A DNA stretch of 64,000 bases, from positions 1,426,001 through 1,490,000 of the forward strand of contig JAHGAU010000007.1 of the NCBI GenBank assembly GCA_019925105.1, written 5' to 3'. Below the pieces are notes generated by a model. That model had not been told where the DNA came from. It did not search any database and saw only the letters and a program-made list of their open reading frames with translations. Position numbers and translations under genes: made by a program. Shown piece after piece: positions 54,084 through 63,944 of the stretch. Source of the DNA: Niebla homalea. Lineage: Eukaryota > Ascomycota > Lecanoromycetes > Lecanorales > Ramalinaceae. Each line of letters begins with the position of its first letter. Positions within the stretch are counted from its first letter, which is position 1.

Positions 54084-54777
54084 TCAAGTTTTCGGCTCGT
54101 ACAAGCATTCTCTTGCGCCTCTCCAGACCTCCTCTACAATTGCTCGCCCGGGAAGTAGCTTCTGTTGCATCACAAAGGATCTTAGCAGTGCCATCGTCGG
54201 AGAATAGTAGCTCTGCCGCGATACCGTCTCTGCGATTGTGATTCAAAAAAACACTCACCGGGAACACCACAACCACTTCCCCCTCTCCCTCCACCACCAC
54301 TGCCAAGTAATATCTCACTTCAAACCCCCTAAACGCCTCGTGTATGAACACATCACGGATCTGGGATGTTGGTATGAAGCGCACCGTGGACGGCAGTAGG
54401 TATGAAGCCGAGAGCGTTCGTGTCTGGATGCCTAATGTTCGTAGGACGAGAAGGGACTCCTCGGTATGCCACCTCATTGACACCAAAGCTAACCCCAGCA
54501 CCGCTAAGGGCCCCACATGACTCCATGGCCTATCCCGCACGAACTCTCTCAGACCCTCAAGTACTGCCTGCAGCCCCTCGCCCCCAAAGTTATAGTCGAA
54601 GAGCTTGACGAATAGTGCTAGACAGACAACTAAGCCGAGCGCTATACGTAGGAGGAGGAAGGCATAGTGGACGCCAAGAGAAGGGAAGGTTGTGAGGGGT
54701 GAGGCGGTCGCAACGGTGTAGGAGACTGTTGTTGGAGAGGGGCGGTGAGACGAGAGGCGTGGACGAGTGCTCAGCAT
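54084..54777 (-). CDS. GPI15: GPI-GlcNAc transferase subunit Gpi15/PIG-H
   Basis: Exons 54259-54777 and 54084-54161 join in phase (97-nt intron) to 198 residues. Two hydrophobic helices (HYAFLLLRIALGLVVCLALF and WSHVGPLAVLGLALVSM) are followed by the PIG-H domain: ESLLVLRTLGIQTRTLSASY, FIPTSQIRDVFIHEAFRGFE, RYYLAVVVEG, then across the splice VVFP|KLLPGRAIVEEVWRGAR. It is a subunit of the complex that adds GlcNAc to phosphatidylinositol on the ER cytosolic face, the first step of GPI anchor synthesis. The start at 54777 (MLSTRPRL) was chosen; an in-frame ATG at 54876 would add 33 residues. It is divergent from the RS-Hub1 gene, with 270 bp between start codons. Confidence 0.85.
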
Positions 54778-55047
54778 GTTCAGCTTAGAATCATCTGTCC
54801 CAATGCAAGGATTTAAAGGTCCAGGATTGCAAAGACAACTTTTTAAGAACAGCCTGACCTTGCAGATGGACGTCATTTGAGTTCGTCTTTCAGGAACAGG
54901 TTTAGCCCCGGCAAGTGCCGCTGTGACTGTACGTCATCGCTGGCCAATGCTCACAGCTCACTCAACCATTCTCCGTTTCTCACCCACAAAACAAACGTTT
55001 TCTAAACTACATTTCTCGTTGATCGAAACCCTTTTCCCAACACTATC

Positions 55048-56127
55048 ATGACAGCAATGATGTCTCAATCAGAATACCCTCCTCGCTCTCGCTCACGCTC
55101 ACGCTCCCCGCCTACATATTCTCGCCGCAAAGACACCTACATAAGTCACCAGAAAGACCGCTACCTGCACTCCCTCCGCAGAGATCACAACCCAGACTAC
55201 CCATCCCGCTCACGCTCCCCGTCTCCTCGCCGCTACGCCAACCCAAGACGAAGCAGGGAGCGAAGCCCAGCCTACCACCATCGCCAACGCTCATACTCCC
55301 ACTCACCCCGTAGGCGAGAAAACAAAGAAGACCGATACCACCGCTCACCCTCTCCCCACCGATCTTGCCGCTCCCCATCTCCATATTCCAAACGTCGCCG
55401 CTCCTACTCACGCTCACGCTCCCGCTCCCCCACTCGTCGACCCAAGGAGGCCTCGAAGAAAAGCAGTGGCGGCCGGGGGGGTTTCAAATGGAAAGACCCC
55501 GCGACGACCAGCTCCGAACCAAACGGTGCGGAGAAGAAGGGCATGGATCGGGGCTACAGCTCACACTATACCCACCAGCACCACCAACCTGCCAGACTGA
55601 CCTCTCCGTCCCCCGAGCGCGACGAACTAGCCGCCAAATTCGGCACCGGCTACAGCGAGCGCTACAGCAACAATCGGCCCTCCACCAAACGCCCCACCAC
55701 CGCCGACACCCAAGACCCCGGCAGCGTTGCGAGCAAATTCGGCACCGAAACATCTACCGCTGCTGCTGGCGACGCCGACGCCGGCGCCGACGACAATGAG
55801 GACGAGCGCCGCCGCCGTCGTCGCAAGCGCGAGAAGAAGGAGGAGAAGAGGAAAGCCAGGCAGGCTGCAGGACCGAAGCCGGTCGATGGCCCCATGATCG
55901 TCGTCAATGTCAACGATCGGCTGGGCACCAAGGTCGCGGTTCTCTGCCTGCCCAGCGATCCGATTCGGTTGTTCAAGGCGCAGGTGGCGGCGCGGGTGGG
56001 GAGGCAGCCGCACGAGATCATGTTGAAGAGGCAGGGGGAGAGGCCCTTCAAGGATGGGTTGACGTTGGAGGATTATGGGGTCAGTAATGGGGTGCAGTTG
56101 GATTTGGAGGTGGATACGGGGGAGTGA
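55048..56127 (+). CDS. RS-domain protein with C-terminal Hub1/UBL5 ubiquitin-like domain
   Basis: The single uninterrupted frame encodes 359 residues. Residues 1-150 are Arg/Ser-rich (SRSRSRSPPTYSRRKD, SKRRRSYSRSRSRSPTRRPK), like SR splicing factors. Residues 150-250 are low complexity with DELAAKFGTG and VASKFGTET repeats, then a basic helix ([20 protein letters not shown]). Residues 283-359 match Hub1 almost end to end: MIVVNVNDRLGTKVAVLCLP, HEIMLKRQGERPFKDGLTLE, DYGVSNGVQLDLE. Canonical Hub1 is about 73 residues, lacks a diglycine end and ends in a double Tyr, which here is replaced (DLEVDTGE). Hub1 binds Snu66 HIND elements noncovalently and tunes spliceosome 5' splice-site choice, so fusion to an RS domain fits a splicing role. 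Met283 could in principle start a separate short Hub1. Confidence 0.8.
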   Translation: MTAMMSQSEYPPRSRSRSRSPPTYSRRKDTYISHQKDRYLHSLRRDHNPDYPSRSRSPSPRRYANPRRSRERSPAYHHRQRSYSHSPRRRENKEDRYHRSPSPHRSCRSPSPYSKRRRSYSRSRSRSPTRRPKEASKKSSGGRGGFKWKDPATTSSEPNGAEKKGMDRGYSSHYTHQHHQPARLTSPSPERDELAAKFGTGYSERYSNNRPSTKRPTTADTQDPGSVASKFGTETSTAAAGDADAGADDNEDERRRRRRKREKKEEKRKARQAAGPKPVDGPMIVVNVNDRLGTKVAVLCLPSDPIRLFKAQVAARVGRQPHEIMLKRQGERPFKDGLTLEDYGVSNGVQLDLEVDTGE

Positions 56128-56468
56128 GGGGGCTTTGTTCTGGGTTTTGCCTTCCTTTTTTTCCCCTTTTTTTTGTAAATTTCTTTTGAGAAGAATGGAG
56201 GAGGGACATCCCAAGTGAACGGGGGAGGCGTCATGCGTCATGCGTTTCTAATTCCCAAACTGTGCTCATTTTGATTCTTCTTTCAAAAGAATGAAGGATG
56301 CTTTGATTGTGGTTCGCGCTGGGAAGAAGAGAAAGCACATGGCATGAACGGGATGTTTGATATCAGGAAGTGGTAAATACCCGGTAAAACAAACACCCCT
56401 GACGCTAAGTCGCTATCAATGAACAGTACACCAAAATCATGGCCTCCATACAAATAATTGTCCAATGT
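56128..56468. other. Intergenic region between convergent genes
   Basis: This 341-bp stretch holds the 3' ends of the RS-Hub1 gene (+) and Yen1 (-). T-rich runs (56157-56171) follow the RS-Hub1 stop. No gene. Confidence 0.5.
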
Positions 56469-58600
56469 TCATCCATCTGTAAGATCAACCGTCTCAACCC
56501 CGCTGAAGGCCCTTTTCGGTCTCGCGCCGGCGTCATCTGCTTCCCATGCCTCAAGTGGCTTCCACGCCCCTTCCAAGCTCTCACGGACCACGACCACGGA
56601 TTTCTTCGTCTTCGCCACAGCAGGTAAGACCTTCTTCGTCGGCGTCTCGTCGACTTGTGCCGGTAATTTACCCTTCACCGGCTGCAACGGTGATGGTGTG
56701 ATGAGGTTGGTGATTGGGGGTAAAGAATCATCGGAGGAACTTGACGATGCGGGGCGACCATGCTTCCCACCAGTAATGTTTGTTGATGATTGTTTGGCTA
56801 GGCTCCATGGGTTCTGCTTGATCTGAGGTAGCGTTCTTGAGGCTGTCCCCTTTGGTCGACTAGGTTTGCCATCTTTCTCCTTCGACGGGCTTTTCGAGCA
56901 ATGTTTGTCTAAGATCTGTTTGCGCCCTGCCGCGTAGTCCTTGCGTTCCATCGGCTTGGTCGGAGTCCGGGGCCGGATGGTGGTCGCTGCTGCTGAAGTC
57001 GAGGAGACTTGTGTTTCTTGGAGATCTTGTCCTCGTCCAGGCTCGTTTGCTCCAGGCTTGGTGGTTTTAAAGTATTTGTCTATGACGCCTGCTTGCTGGG
57101 CGGACTTTTTTGCCAAGGTCGCCTTTTCTCGAGCTTTGCGTGTTGCGAACTTCTTGGGATCTCTCATGTCCTCTTCCCAAGTCTCAACAAGCAGCGGACA
57201 GCCAAGTTTGACAAGAGTCTCTAATGCGTAGCTCTTCTGTATCTCAGCAGGATCATACATCGCTGGCCTTTTAGTCGGACTTTTTGAACGTGCCCTACTT
57301 CGAGCATCGGAACTTGCTTCCTCATCGGGTTCTTCAAGGCCGTCAGGGGCTTGATCTTCCTTTTCTAGGTCGATGCCTACGACTTCGAGAGGGACAAACG
57401 CCATTCTGAGCTCCGCTTGACCGTCTGTACTCCAATGAGTTCGGCGCTGACTTATGCTTTTAATGAGACGTCCCTCCGCGATCGACTTGGTATTTATGCT
57501 TTCTCGGTTCGTCTTCTCATTCAAGCTGCGTTTGATCAGCTTGCTCATGAGAAGCACAGGCGCCATGCCTCGAATGTATTGCTTTGCACCTATAATGTAT
57601 GTCCAGCCAAATGCTTCAGCCACAAAGTTTCGAAGATCAACAACTTGGACATCGGCATCCCATTTCAGCTCATTTCGAAGTTTGTGAACTTTGGCGGCTG
57701 GTGACACTACTGGATGCGTGTAGTATGCCAGAACCTGCTTGTCCGGGAATGTGTCTGGAATGGTGAAGTCCTTCCTTCTGCTCCTGAAGAACTTGCTCCC
57801 ATTCGATCTGATCTCATTCTGTAAACGGGCCCTCCAATTCTTGAAGCTGGCCTCATTGTCGACTGGAAGCTCGCAAAGATCCTTCCCAAATCCAGCACGG
57901 GCAGCTTGACAAGCCATTTGCGCTCCACATCCAGGTAGACCCTCTTTGATGTAGTCTCCTCCACTCATCAAAGCGACCAGAATCATGCCTTCGCAATCCA
58001 AACCTGAAGTCTCGAGCGTGCGCTGTGATCTGTAGACATCAACGTGAGTAGGACTTTTGTTACTCCTGCCACCTTCTGGAGTCCAATTCCGCAAGCTCAG
58101 GGTACATCCGAACATTAACGTGTCAACATCCTCGCTGAGCACAGCATCTACAGCACCTTCTGATTGCAACCATGCGCACTCGGCCTCGGCCTCTCCAGGT
58201 GCATCGTGAAAGGGAAAGCCGAACAGTCTTAGCAGTTGTTTGACGAGAAAATTGTCAAGACTGGCTGCAAATGGCGCAATTTTCTTACCACGCTTGAATG
58301 CAGGTCTATAAGGCCCGTCGAAGACAAAGAGCGGTTGGATTCCAAGCCCAAGAAGCTTCAGCAGCCGAAAGTATAGGGTTCTCAGAGCTGGGTTCTTGCC
58401 TCCTTGTCCTGACTGAATTTGAAAGTGCCAAATTGCAACATCGATGGCCAACCTGAGAGGCCTACCTGTCCGCTCGAGATGCTGAACAGCTAACTTGGAA
58501 AGTGCTGTCCTCTCCCCTGGCCCGAGTTCTTTATAAAGTCTTGGACGGTCAGCCGGCTTCTTCTTCATTTCATATCGACGTCTTACCCTGGTATACCCAT
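56469..58600 (-). CDS. YEN1: Holliday junction resolvase Yen1/GEN1 (Rad2/XPG nuclease family)
   Basis: Exons 58587-58600 (14 nt, MGIPG) and 56469-58539 join in phase through a 47-nt intron to 694 residues. The XPG-N region has RLAIDVAIWHF and LFVFDGPYRPAFKRGKK. The XPG-I region has EAEAECAWLQ and AVDAVLSEDVDTLMFG, and the third acidic cluster is LMSGGDYIKEGLPGCG; the expected metal-binding Asp/Glu residues are visible. A helix-hairpin-helix and a chromodomain-like segment follow (WDADVQVVDLRNFVAEAFGW). The enzyme cuts four-way junctions and 5' flaps. The tail is Ser/Pro/Lys-rich with S/T-P sites, as expected from cell-cycle control, and ends in VETVDLTDG, a SUMO-interaction-like motif. Divergent from PPM1, with 346 bp between starts. 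Confidence 0.9.
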
Positions 58601-58946
58601 ATCTTCCACATTACATTTGCGACATAGCAAATTCTACCAACAACTCACTGCATGTGACTGCTTGACCCCTTATCATCAGCCGTTCCTCGTACAAAAAGGT
58701 CTACACATTGAGGAGGCCCTTGGTCTGTTCCTTTGTTTAAGGTTCGGAATCTGTTCCGTCTTGAGCATCTGCGGGGCAACCTTTTTGGCAACCACGGTCC
58801 GAGGATTCCTCAGTCCATCGACTATTCTTGGCCGGAGCAAACATCTTATTTCCTCAGTTCAATAACAACCAAATGTAAGATTTTCGTCGTAGTCGGGAGA
58901 TGTTGTGTTGTCGCGATAATGACTGGCATGCTTTCAGAGCCCCACC
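58601..58946. promoter_or_regulatory. Shared divergent promoter region of YEN1 and PPM1
   Basis: 346 bp between the two outward start codons. No named site was identified; the role is inferred from gene orientation alone. Confidence 0.5.
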
Positions 58947-60133
58947 ATGGCAGCTCCAAGCATCCCAAACCTAGCGCTGCGCTCCCGTGGTAGGAGAGGG
59001 GGGCTGAGCTCTCTTCGTGGCCCCACCGGTCGAAGAAGCGCCGAGGAAAATGATAGAATCATTCGGCAGACTGATCAAGATGCGAGCGTTTCGCGATTGA
59101 GTGCCGTGGAAGCAGGCTATCTGAATGATCCATTTGCTAAATTATTCGTTGCGCCTGTGCAAAAGCAGAGAAGACTTCCAATCATCAATAGGGGTAAGTT
59201 CACCGAGTCCTATCTGCCTCGGAGGTGTTCCTCAATATCAGGGATACAGGAACCTATGTCAGGACCCAGATTATCGATGATCTGGTACACAAATTTCTCG
59301 CTACTCACGCGGATCGATCAAAGCAAATCATCTCCCTAGGGGCAGGCTCAGATACCCGATTCTTTCGCTTGATGTCTCTTTATACTTTTACCGAGAACTC
59401 CAGATTGTTATATCACGAGATGGATTTTGCGGAAAATCTCTCCCTGAAGCTGAACGAATTGTCACCGGAGGGACAAGTGGCTCAGCACCTAGAGGGATTG
59501 AATGTGGTCGACATTGGCATCAATGTAGGTCGCCCTTCAGAGGCTGTAAGCAGGGCGCACGCTTTCAGGTCGGCGTACTACTTTTCTCACGCCATAGACT
59601 TGAGGACTCTCGAGCCTTCTGCAGAGAAGCCACCGTCCCTAAGGAGCATCGACCCCTTGTTGCCGACAATCATCATTTCCGAATGTTGTTTGTGCTATTT
59701 GCAGCCCACAGCAGCTGACACAGCTGCCCTGTACTTCACGGAACAATTGTTGTATCCGACGACGCCCTGCGGAATGATCATTTACGAGCCAATCACGCCG
59801 GGTGACGCCTTTGGTCAAGTCATGGTGGAGAATCTCGCTGCTCGTGGGATCGTCCTGCAGACTCTGAAGAAGTATGGCTCCTTGGATGCCCAGCGCCATA
59901 GACTGCAGGTATACGGCTTGCATGAGGCCGAAGGATATGATGTCAATCACTTGTGGCGAAAAGGCGTGTCACAGACGGAAAAGGAACGCATCGCAAGCTT
60001 GGAGATGGTTGATGAAGTCGAAGAGTGGGAATTACTGGCGAGCCATTACTGCGTTGTGTGGGGATGGAGAGATGGTGGCGCGAGTCTCGAGAGGCCTCCA
60101 AATTCTTGGGATGCATGGAAGGACTTGTATTGA
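58947..60133 (+). CDS. PPM1: Leucine carboxyl methyltransferase 1 (Ppm1), PP2A methylating enzyme
   Basis: Exons 58947-59193 and 59250-60133 join in phase (56-nt intron) to 376 residues. The SAM-binding motif is IISLGAGSDTRFFRL, preceded by GTYVRTQIIDDLV. Other LCMT landmarks are RQTDQDASVSRLSAVEAGYL and NDPFAKLF at the N-terminus, TIIISECCLCYLQP (motif with the catalytic-pocket Glu-Cys), and GMIIYEPI. The enzyme methylates the C-terminal Leu carboxyl of the PP2A catalytic subunit, controlling holoenzyme assembly. The length is close to family members (330-390). Confidence 0.92.
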
Positions 60134-60710
60134 TCATCCGTCGCACTGCGAGGGTGATGGATTCTGACTGAGACGTGAATGACGAGAGTGTATGATAAGC
60201 TGATGAAGCCCAGTGCGTCTTGACGATTAGTATGATCAAAATCACCAAATGAGCTGTACAAGTTTCTTCGAAGTCCACGCTCGGGACTATGCCTAAATCT
60301 CCCAGGCAGAACGCTCTTTAGCCTGCTCAGAGTCTCTGACTATGATCATGTTGATGGCGACGGTGCACTAAATACCGACGCTAATTTGAAGCCATCTTTG
60401 GAGCCTTAAGAAAGTGGATCGATCTTGGCTAGGCTTGTCGTGCCTTCTTCCAGCCGCTGTGGGCCAATAGTTTCTCATCTTTCAAAGTCGCCTCATGTGC
60501 TGGTGAGATAGAGATGGGTTGGAATTGGCGACGTAAGAGTGTGTTCTTGCTTGCGTAGCTCGTGGCAAGGCGCTAGGCCTGCTAATTGACAACCCGCTCC
60601 CAGAGTGTGTTGAAGGGGCATTACTCTCTTTAAGGTGGCGCCCTGTACTGCCAGATGGGCGGCTGACTCTATCTTGTACCCAGCTGTCCCGCTTCATATT
60701 CCAGCAAGCA
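60134..60710. other. Intergenic region between convergent genes
   Basis: This 577-bp stretch lies between the PPM1 stop and the AP-2 sigma stop. No coding or RNA feature is supported. Confidence 0.5.
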
Positions 60711-61342
60711 TCACTCCAGCTTGTCCAAGTACTCCAGTCGTTGGAGCACGACCTGTTTGCTCGTCTCCTCTACCTCACCTGCCAGGAAGACCTCGTCTAA
60801 GATTGCATATACCTGTTGATACCAAGCGCATTAGCGAACTCCCCTTTTCTAGCTCCTCTTATGCTCTTATCATGTCCCGCCTCTGTCTCCGGAAAAAAAC
60901 GTAGCCAGGTAGACTCGCCTTGTAGAAATTGAAGACCAAATCCAACTCGCACACGTTGCCAAAAAAGCTATCCAGCACTTCCACGAAGAAATGGATCGCC
61001 TCTAAGTAGGCCAACTCGTTATCATTCGCGTCGACGCAGACGCAGAAAAAGAGTCCCGCGTAGCGCCGGTAGACGATCTTGAGGGAGCGGAACTCGACGA
61101 AGTTGGATTGGTGCTTTTGGTCCCGGGGGGCGATCAGGCGGTGCACTTCGCCCTTGAGACGCACTTTGTCTTCGTCGCTGTAGGGGGCGTACCATTTCGC
61201 TAGACGGGTTTTGCCCCTGAGGAACTTGTGTCAGCGTGGTTGACGGGTGAGCGGAGGTGGGAGGGGAGTTTGCGTAGAGGCCGGAAGCATGGGGCAGGGA
61301 AACGTACTGACGGTTCTGGATCAAGATGAAAGAGAGGACCAT
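60711..61342 (-). CDS. APS2: AP-2 clathrin adaptor complex sigma subunit
   Basis: Exons 61308-61342, 60919-61216 and 60711-60812 join in phase to 144 residues (family 142-147). [84 protein letters not shown] and the end [19 protein letters not shown] are near-diagnostic of the sigma subunit, AP-2 rather than AP-1 or AP-3 type. It forms the small chain of the endocytic adaptor and takes part in dileucine signal binding. The second intron (60813-60918) has a GC-AG border: AAG|gcgagt at the donor and tcaacag| at the acceptor. The nearest GT would break the frame, so the GC donor is required. Confidence 0.92.
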
Positions 61343-62254
61343 GACGGAGGAGTGATCAGACGGTCTGCTCCCAGCGCAGAGTCTGGATAGCAAGAAATGA
61401 AATTGTGATGAAGTTCTTGAAACGGCAATGGGTGGGGGAACGCCGGGGAACGCCGGGGAACGCCGGGGAACGCGCCTGCCGCGCTTGGTTTCAACGTATT
61501 GCCCGGACGCTCTCGATGGGGATTTCACTTTTGAACATGAGTATCATTGGTCAGAGTGTTTTCTTTTGATGCTGTTGTCTCTGTCAGGTTCATCGGCTTC
61601 ATGTGTGGAGTGAGCCTAGGTATATGTCCGCGAAAGGAAATGGTTTATTTGTGAAAGCATTGCTTGATTCTTTTTCAATCTCACACTCAGCTTCTTACAC
61701 ACGACTCCTCCTGCACAAAGCACAGGTGAAAATGGATTCGGGAGAGTATCATGTTGCACACAACCCCAAAATTTTTCCATCATTTGCCGCTACCCTTTGA
61801 CATTCTTGTCCATCTTTAGCATAGCCTCCCGCCATTTCTCGATTGACTAGAAGAACTTTTTTGCTCTCAGGTTTCTTGCTTGGCTGAATTGTTCAAGCAC
61901 GAAAAGAAGACGAGCTTGAATCGAGACCTTATAACCGCGGCTTTTACTCTACGCAGATCGATTCTCTGGGGTTGACAGTGAGACTACTGCCATTACTGGC
62001 TGTACAGCGCTCTCTGAGTTGCATTAACAACATCGGAACATTGGTCTCCGGAGGACAAACGGAGAATCTCTTCCACGAATCGTTCTTATTGGACCTCGTC
62101 CAGGCGACAAAGATTAAGAATCTGGCCAAGAAAAGATGTCTTCCATTGCGAGCTCATTTACAGCACGCAACCTCTAATATCCCCTGATGCTACTTGACAA
62201 TGTGCTTGACAATGTGCTTCTTCTAGTTCATAGTACCCAGCTCGGTCAATGAAT
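61343..62254. other. Intergenic region with a small minisatellite
   Basis: This 912-bp region is upstream of AP-2 sigma and downstream of the minus-strand ISG12-like gene. It contains the 10-bp tandem repeat at 61435-61473. Nothing else is recognised. Confidence 0.5.
61435..61473. repeat. 10-bp tandem repeat (ggggaacgcc)
   Basis: Three full units and a partial fourth lie about 93 bp upstream of the AP-2 sigma start codon, in its probable promoter or 5' UTR. Confidence 0.85.
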
Positions 62255-63034
62255 CTACCCCCAGCGGAACCACCCACGCACCTTATTAATCGCGGCGGCT
62301 CCTGCAGCCTTAACAGCTGGTATGGCAGCGGCGGCAACTCCAACAGTCAGAGCGGCAGGTATCGCGAAAGAGGCGCTTAAAGTTCCAAGTGCCCCCATCG
62401 ATGTAAGGGAAGCGAACCATGATCCAGCAGGAACAGACGCTCCATAGAACACAGATTGAATGCTTGCGGCAAGCGATCCTTTGATCAATTAGTGACAGCC
62501 AATGACATATAAAGACAATAGTTTGTACCCGCGGTAACACCAGCGGATCCGAATCCGGCGAACATGATGACCAAATAGCTAACGCCACCAGCTACCACAG
62601 CAGTAAGGAGAGCATTGCGGATCCGCTTTCGAACATCTGAACGAGATGTTAATGGCTGGTAGTGCTAGGGAGGTGCTGGACTTACGCGGCTGTTTTAGGT
62701 ACTCCACAAGTTGCTGACCAGTCATCTTCAGCTTAGCCAACGCCCTTATCGTTGCACGCATCTTGTCAGATTGGAGGATGCCGTCAATTGCCCTCACGTT
62801 AGCACGGTGAGTCATCCTAGCATTCGTCTCCGAGTAGTCAACCTCATCCGCCTCTGAGCTCGAGCTACGGTCCATCGCCCTATACTGAGCACGATGAATA
62901 CTGCTGTTTTCCATTGCTAGGTGCAGATCCGCTGGTCTCGTTCCGAAAGTCTTGAACCTTGTATGTGATGGTGCTAGTCGATGATGAATGATTGAAAGTA
63001 ACAGTGTTAGCAAAAGTTGCAAAGTATTGCCCAT
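62255..63034 (-). CDS. ISG12/IFI6-like hydrophobic protein, copy 1
   Basis: Exons 62686-63034, 62529-62636 and 62255-62478 join in phase to 226 residues. The N-terminal half is hydrophilic (SSSSEADEVDYSETNARMTH). The C-terminal half is the ISG12/IFI6 (Ifi-6-16) domain: TAVVAGGVSYLVIMFAGFGS, AGVTAG|SLAASIQSVFYG, VPAGSWFASLTSMGALG, then a Gly/Ala helix and a basic end (AAINKVRGWFRWG). Members are small membrane proteins; animal ones localise to mitochondria, ER or the nuclear envelope and affect apoptosis, while fungal roles are unknown. Introns are both phase 1, after LKQP and after TAG. The start is uncertain: ATG 63034 gives a hydrophobic leader (MGNTLQLLLTLLLSII) that could be a signal or anchor, and ATG 62914 (MENSSIHRAQ) is an alternative. 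It faces copy 2 across 282 bp. Confidence 0.78.
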
Positions 63035-63316
63035 GAAAGCTTGACGTTAAATAAGTTTGCTCGATAGGCCGCAGTATGCTGCTTTCCAGCCTTGTGGCAA
63101 GCAAACTTAGGATACTTGGAGCAAAAGAAATTTCATTGGGTGAGAATGCTTGATCCACTGAGGCGGGATCATGCAGCCTGACCGCCCAAATCCATTTCAT
63201 TTTTCCGACCTCCTCAACCTCTTATTTTGACTCCTTGCTAGCTCACTGCCTACCTTTCAACTGCAATTGTCACCTATCAAACATTTCCCCCCTCATTTGA
63301 AGGCCTCAAGCTCATC
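63035..63316. promoter_or_regulatory. Shared divergent promoter region of the two ISG12-like genes
   Basis: 282 bp between opposite start codons; pyrimidine-rich near the plus-strand start. A shared promoter is inferred from spacing only. Confidence 0.45.
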
Positions 63317-63944
63317 ATGTACATCCTCTCCGCAGCCGCCATTGCTTCCAATGTCACTGGCAGCACAGTAGATCTCAGCATTGCGAAACATGCCAGCTCG
63401 CCGATGCATCAAGTCTGGCTATGGACAGCCGTGCACGCACACCATGTTTGGTCATGGCTAGTCACGCACTTTCTCTATCTTCTAGACTGGCTCAAGCAAC
63501 CCCGTACAGCCCCCATATCAACTAATCATGTAGCATACACAATTAATGCCAAATTCCAGATATCCTCGCCGTCATAATGGCATGGTGGATCACTTTTACG
63601 GTCCTTGTCGTCTTTGGTCCTGTTGGCGTCGTCCCTGGTGAGTCATTCCATCTCTCAATAATGTACCTACCCACTTCATTCGGAGCGCTCCGTGTCACTA
63701 GCCACATTAAAAAAACACTTAGGCCACATCCGGCATGACTTCGTGCTGATCCGCGCGCACAGGAACCGCAGCAGCACTTTACCAAGCCGTTTGCTACGGT
63801 GCCTTCACCCCGGCAGGCGGGATCTTTGCCACCCTCACTTCGCTGGGTATGCTCGGGTGGCTGGATCTACTGATATCGCTGATTGCGATGTTTGGAGCGA
63901 CGGTGGTGGCGGGCATCGTATGGGCTTGCGGGGCTGGGCGGTAA
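63317..63944 (+). CDS. ISG12/IFI6-like hydrophobic protein, copy 2
   Basis: Exons 63317-63503, 63560-63637 and 63763-63944 join in phase to 148 residues. A hydrophobic/His-rich N-terminus (HAHHVWSWLVTHFLYLLDW) is followed by the family domain: MAWWITFTVLVVFGPVGVVP, G|TAAALYQAVCYGAFTPAG and GIFATLTSLGMLGWLDLLIS, then a last membrane helix (FGATVVAGIVWACGAGR). Both introns are phase 1 and lie exactly where copy 1 has them, after LKQP and before the AAxxQ helix, so the genes are paralogues despite low identity. Copy 2 lacks the charged N-terminal region and the long Ala-rich tail. Function is unknown; a membrane location is likely. Confidence 0.75.
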
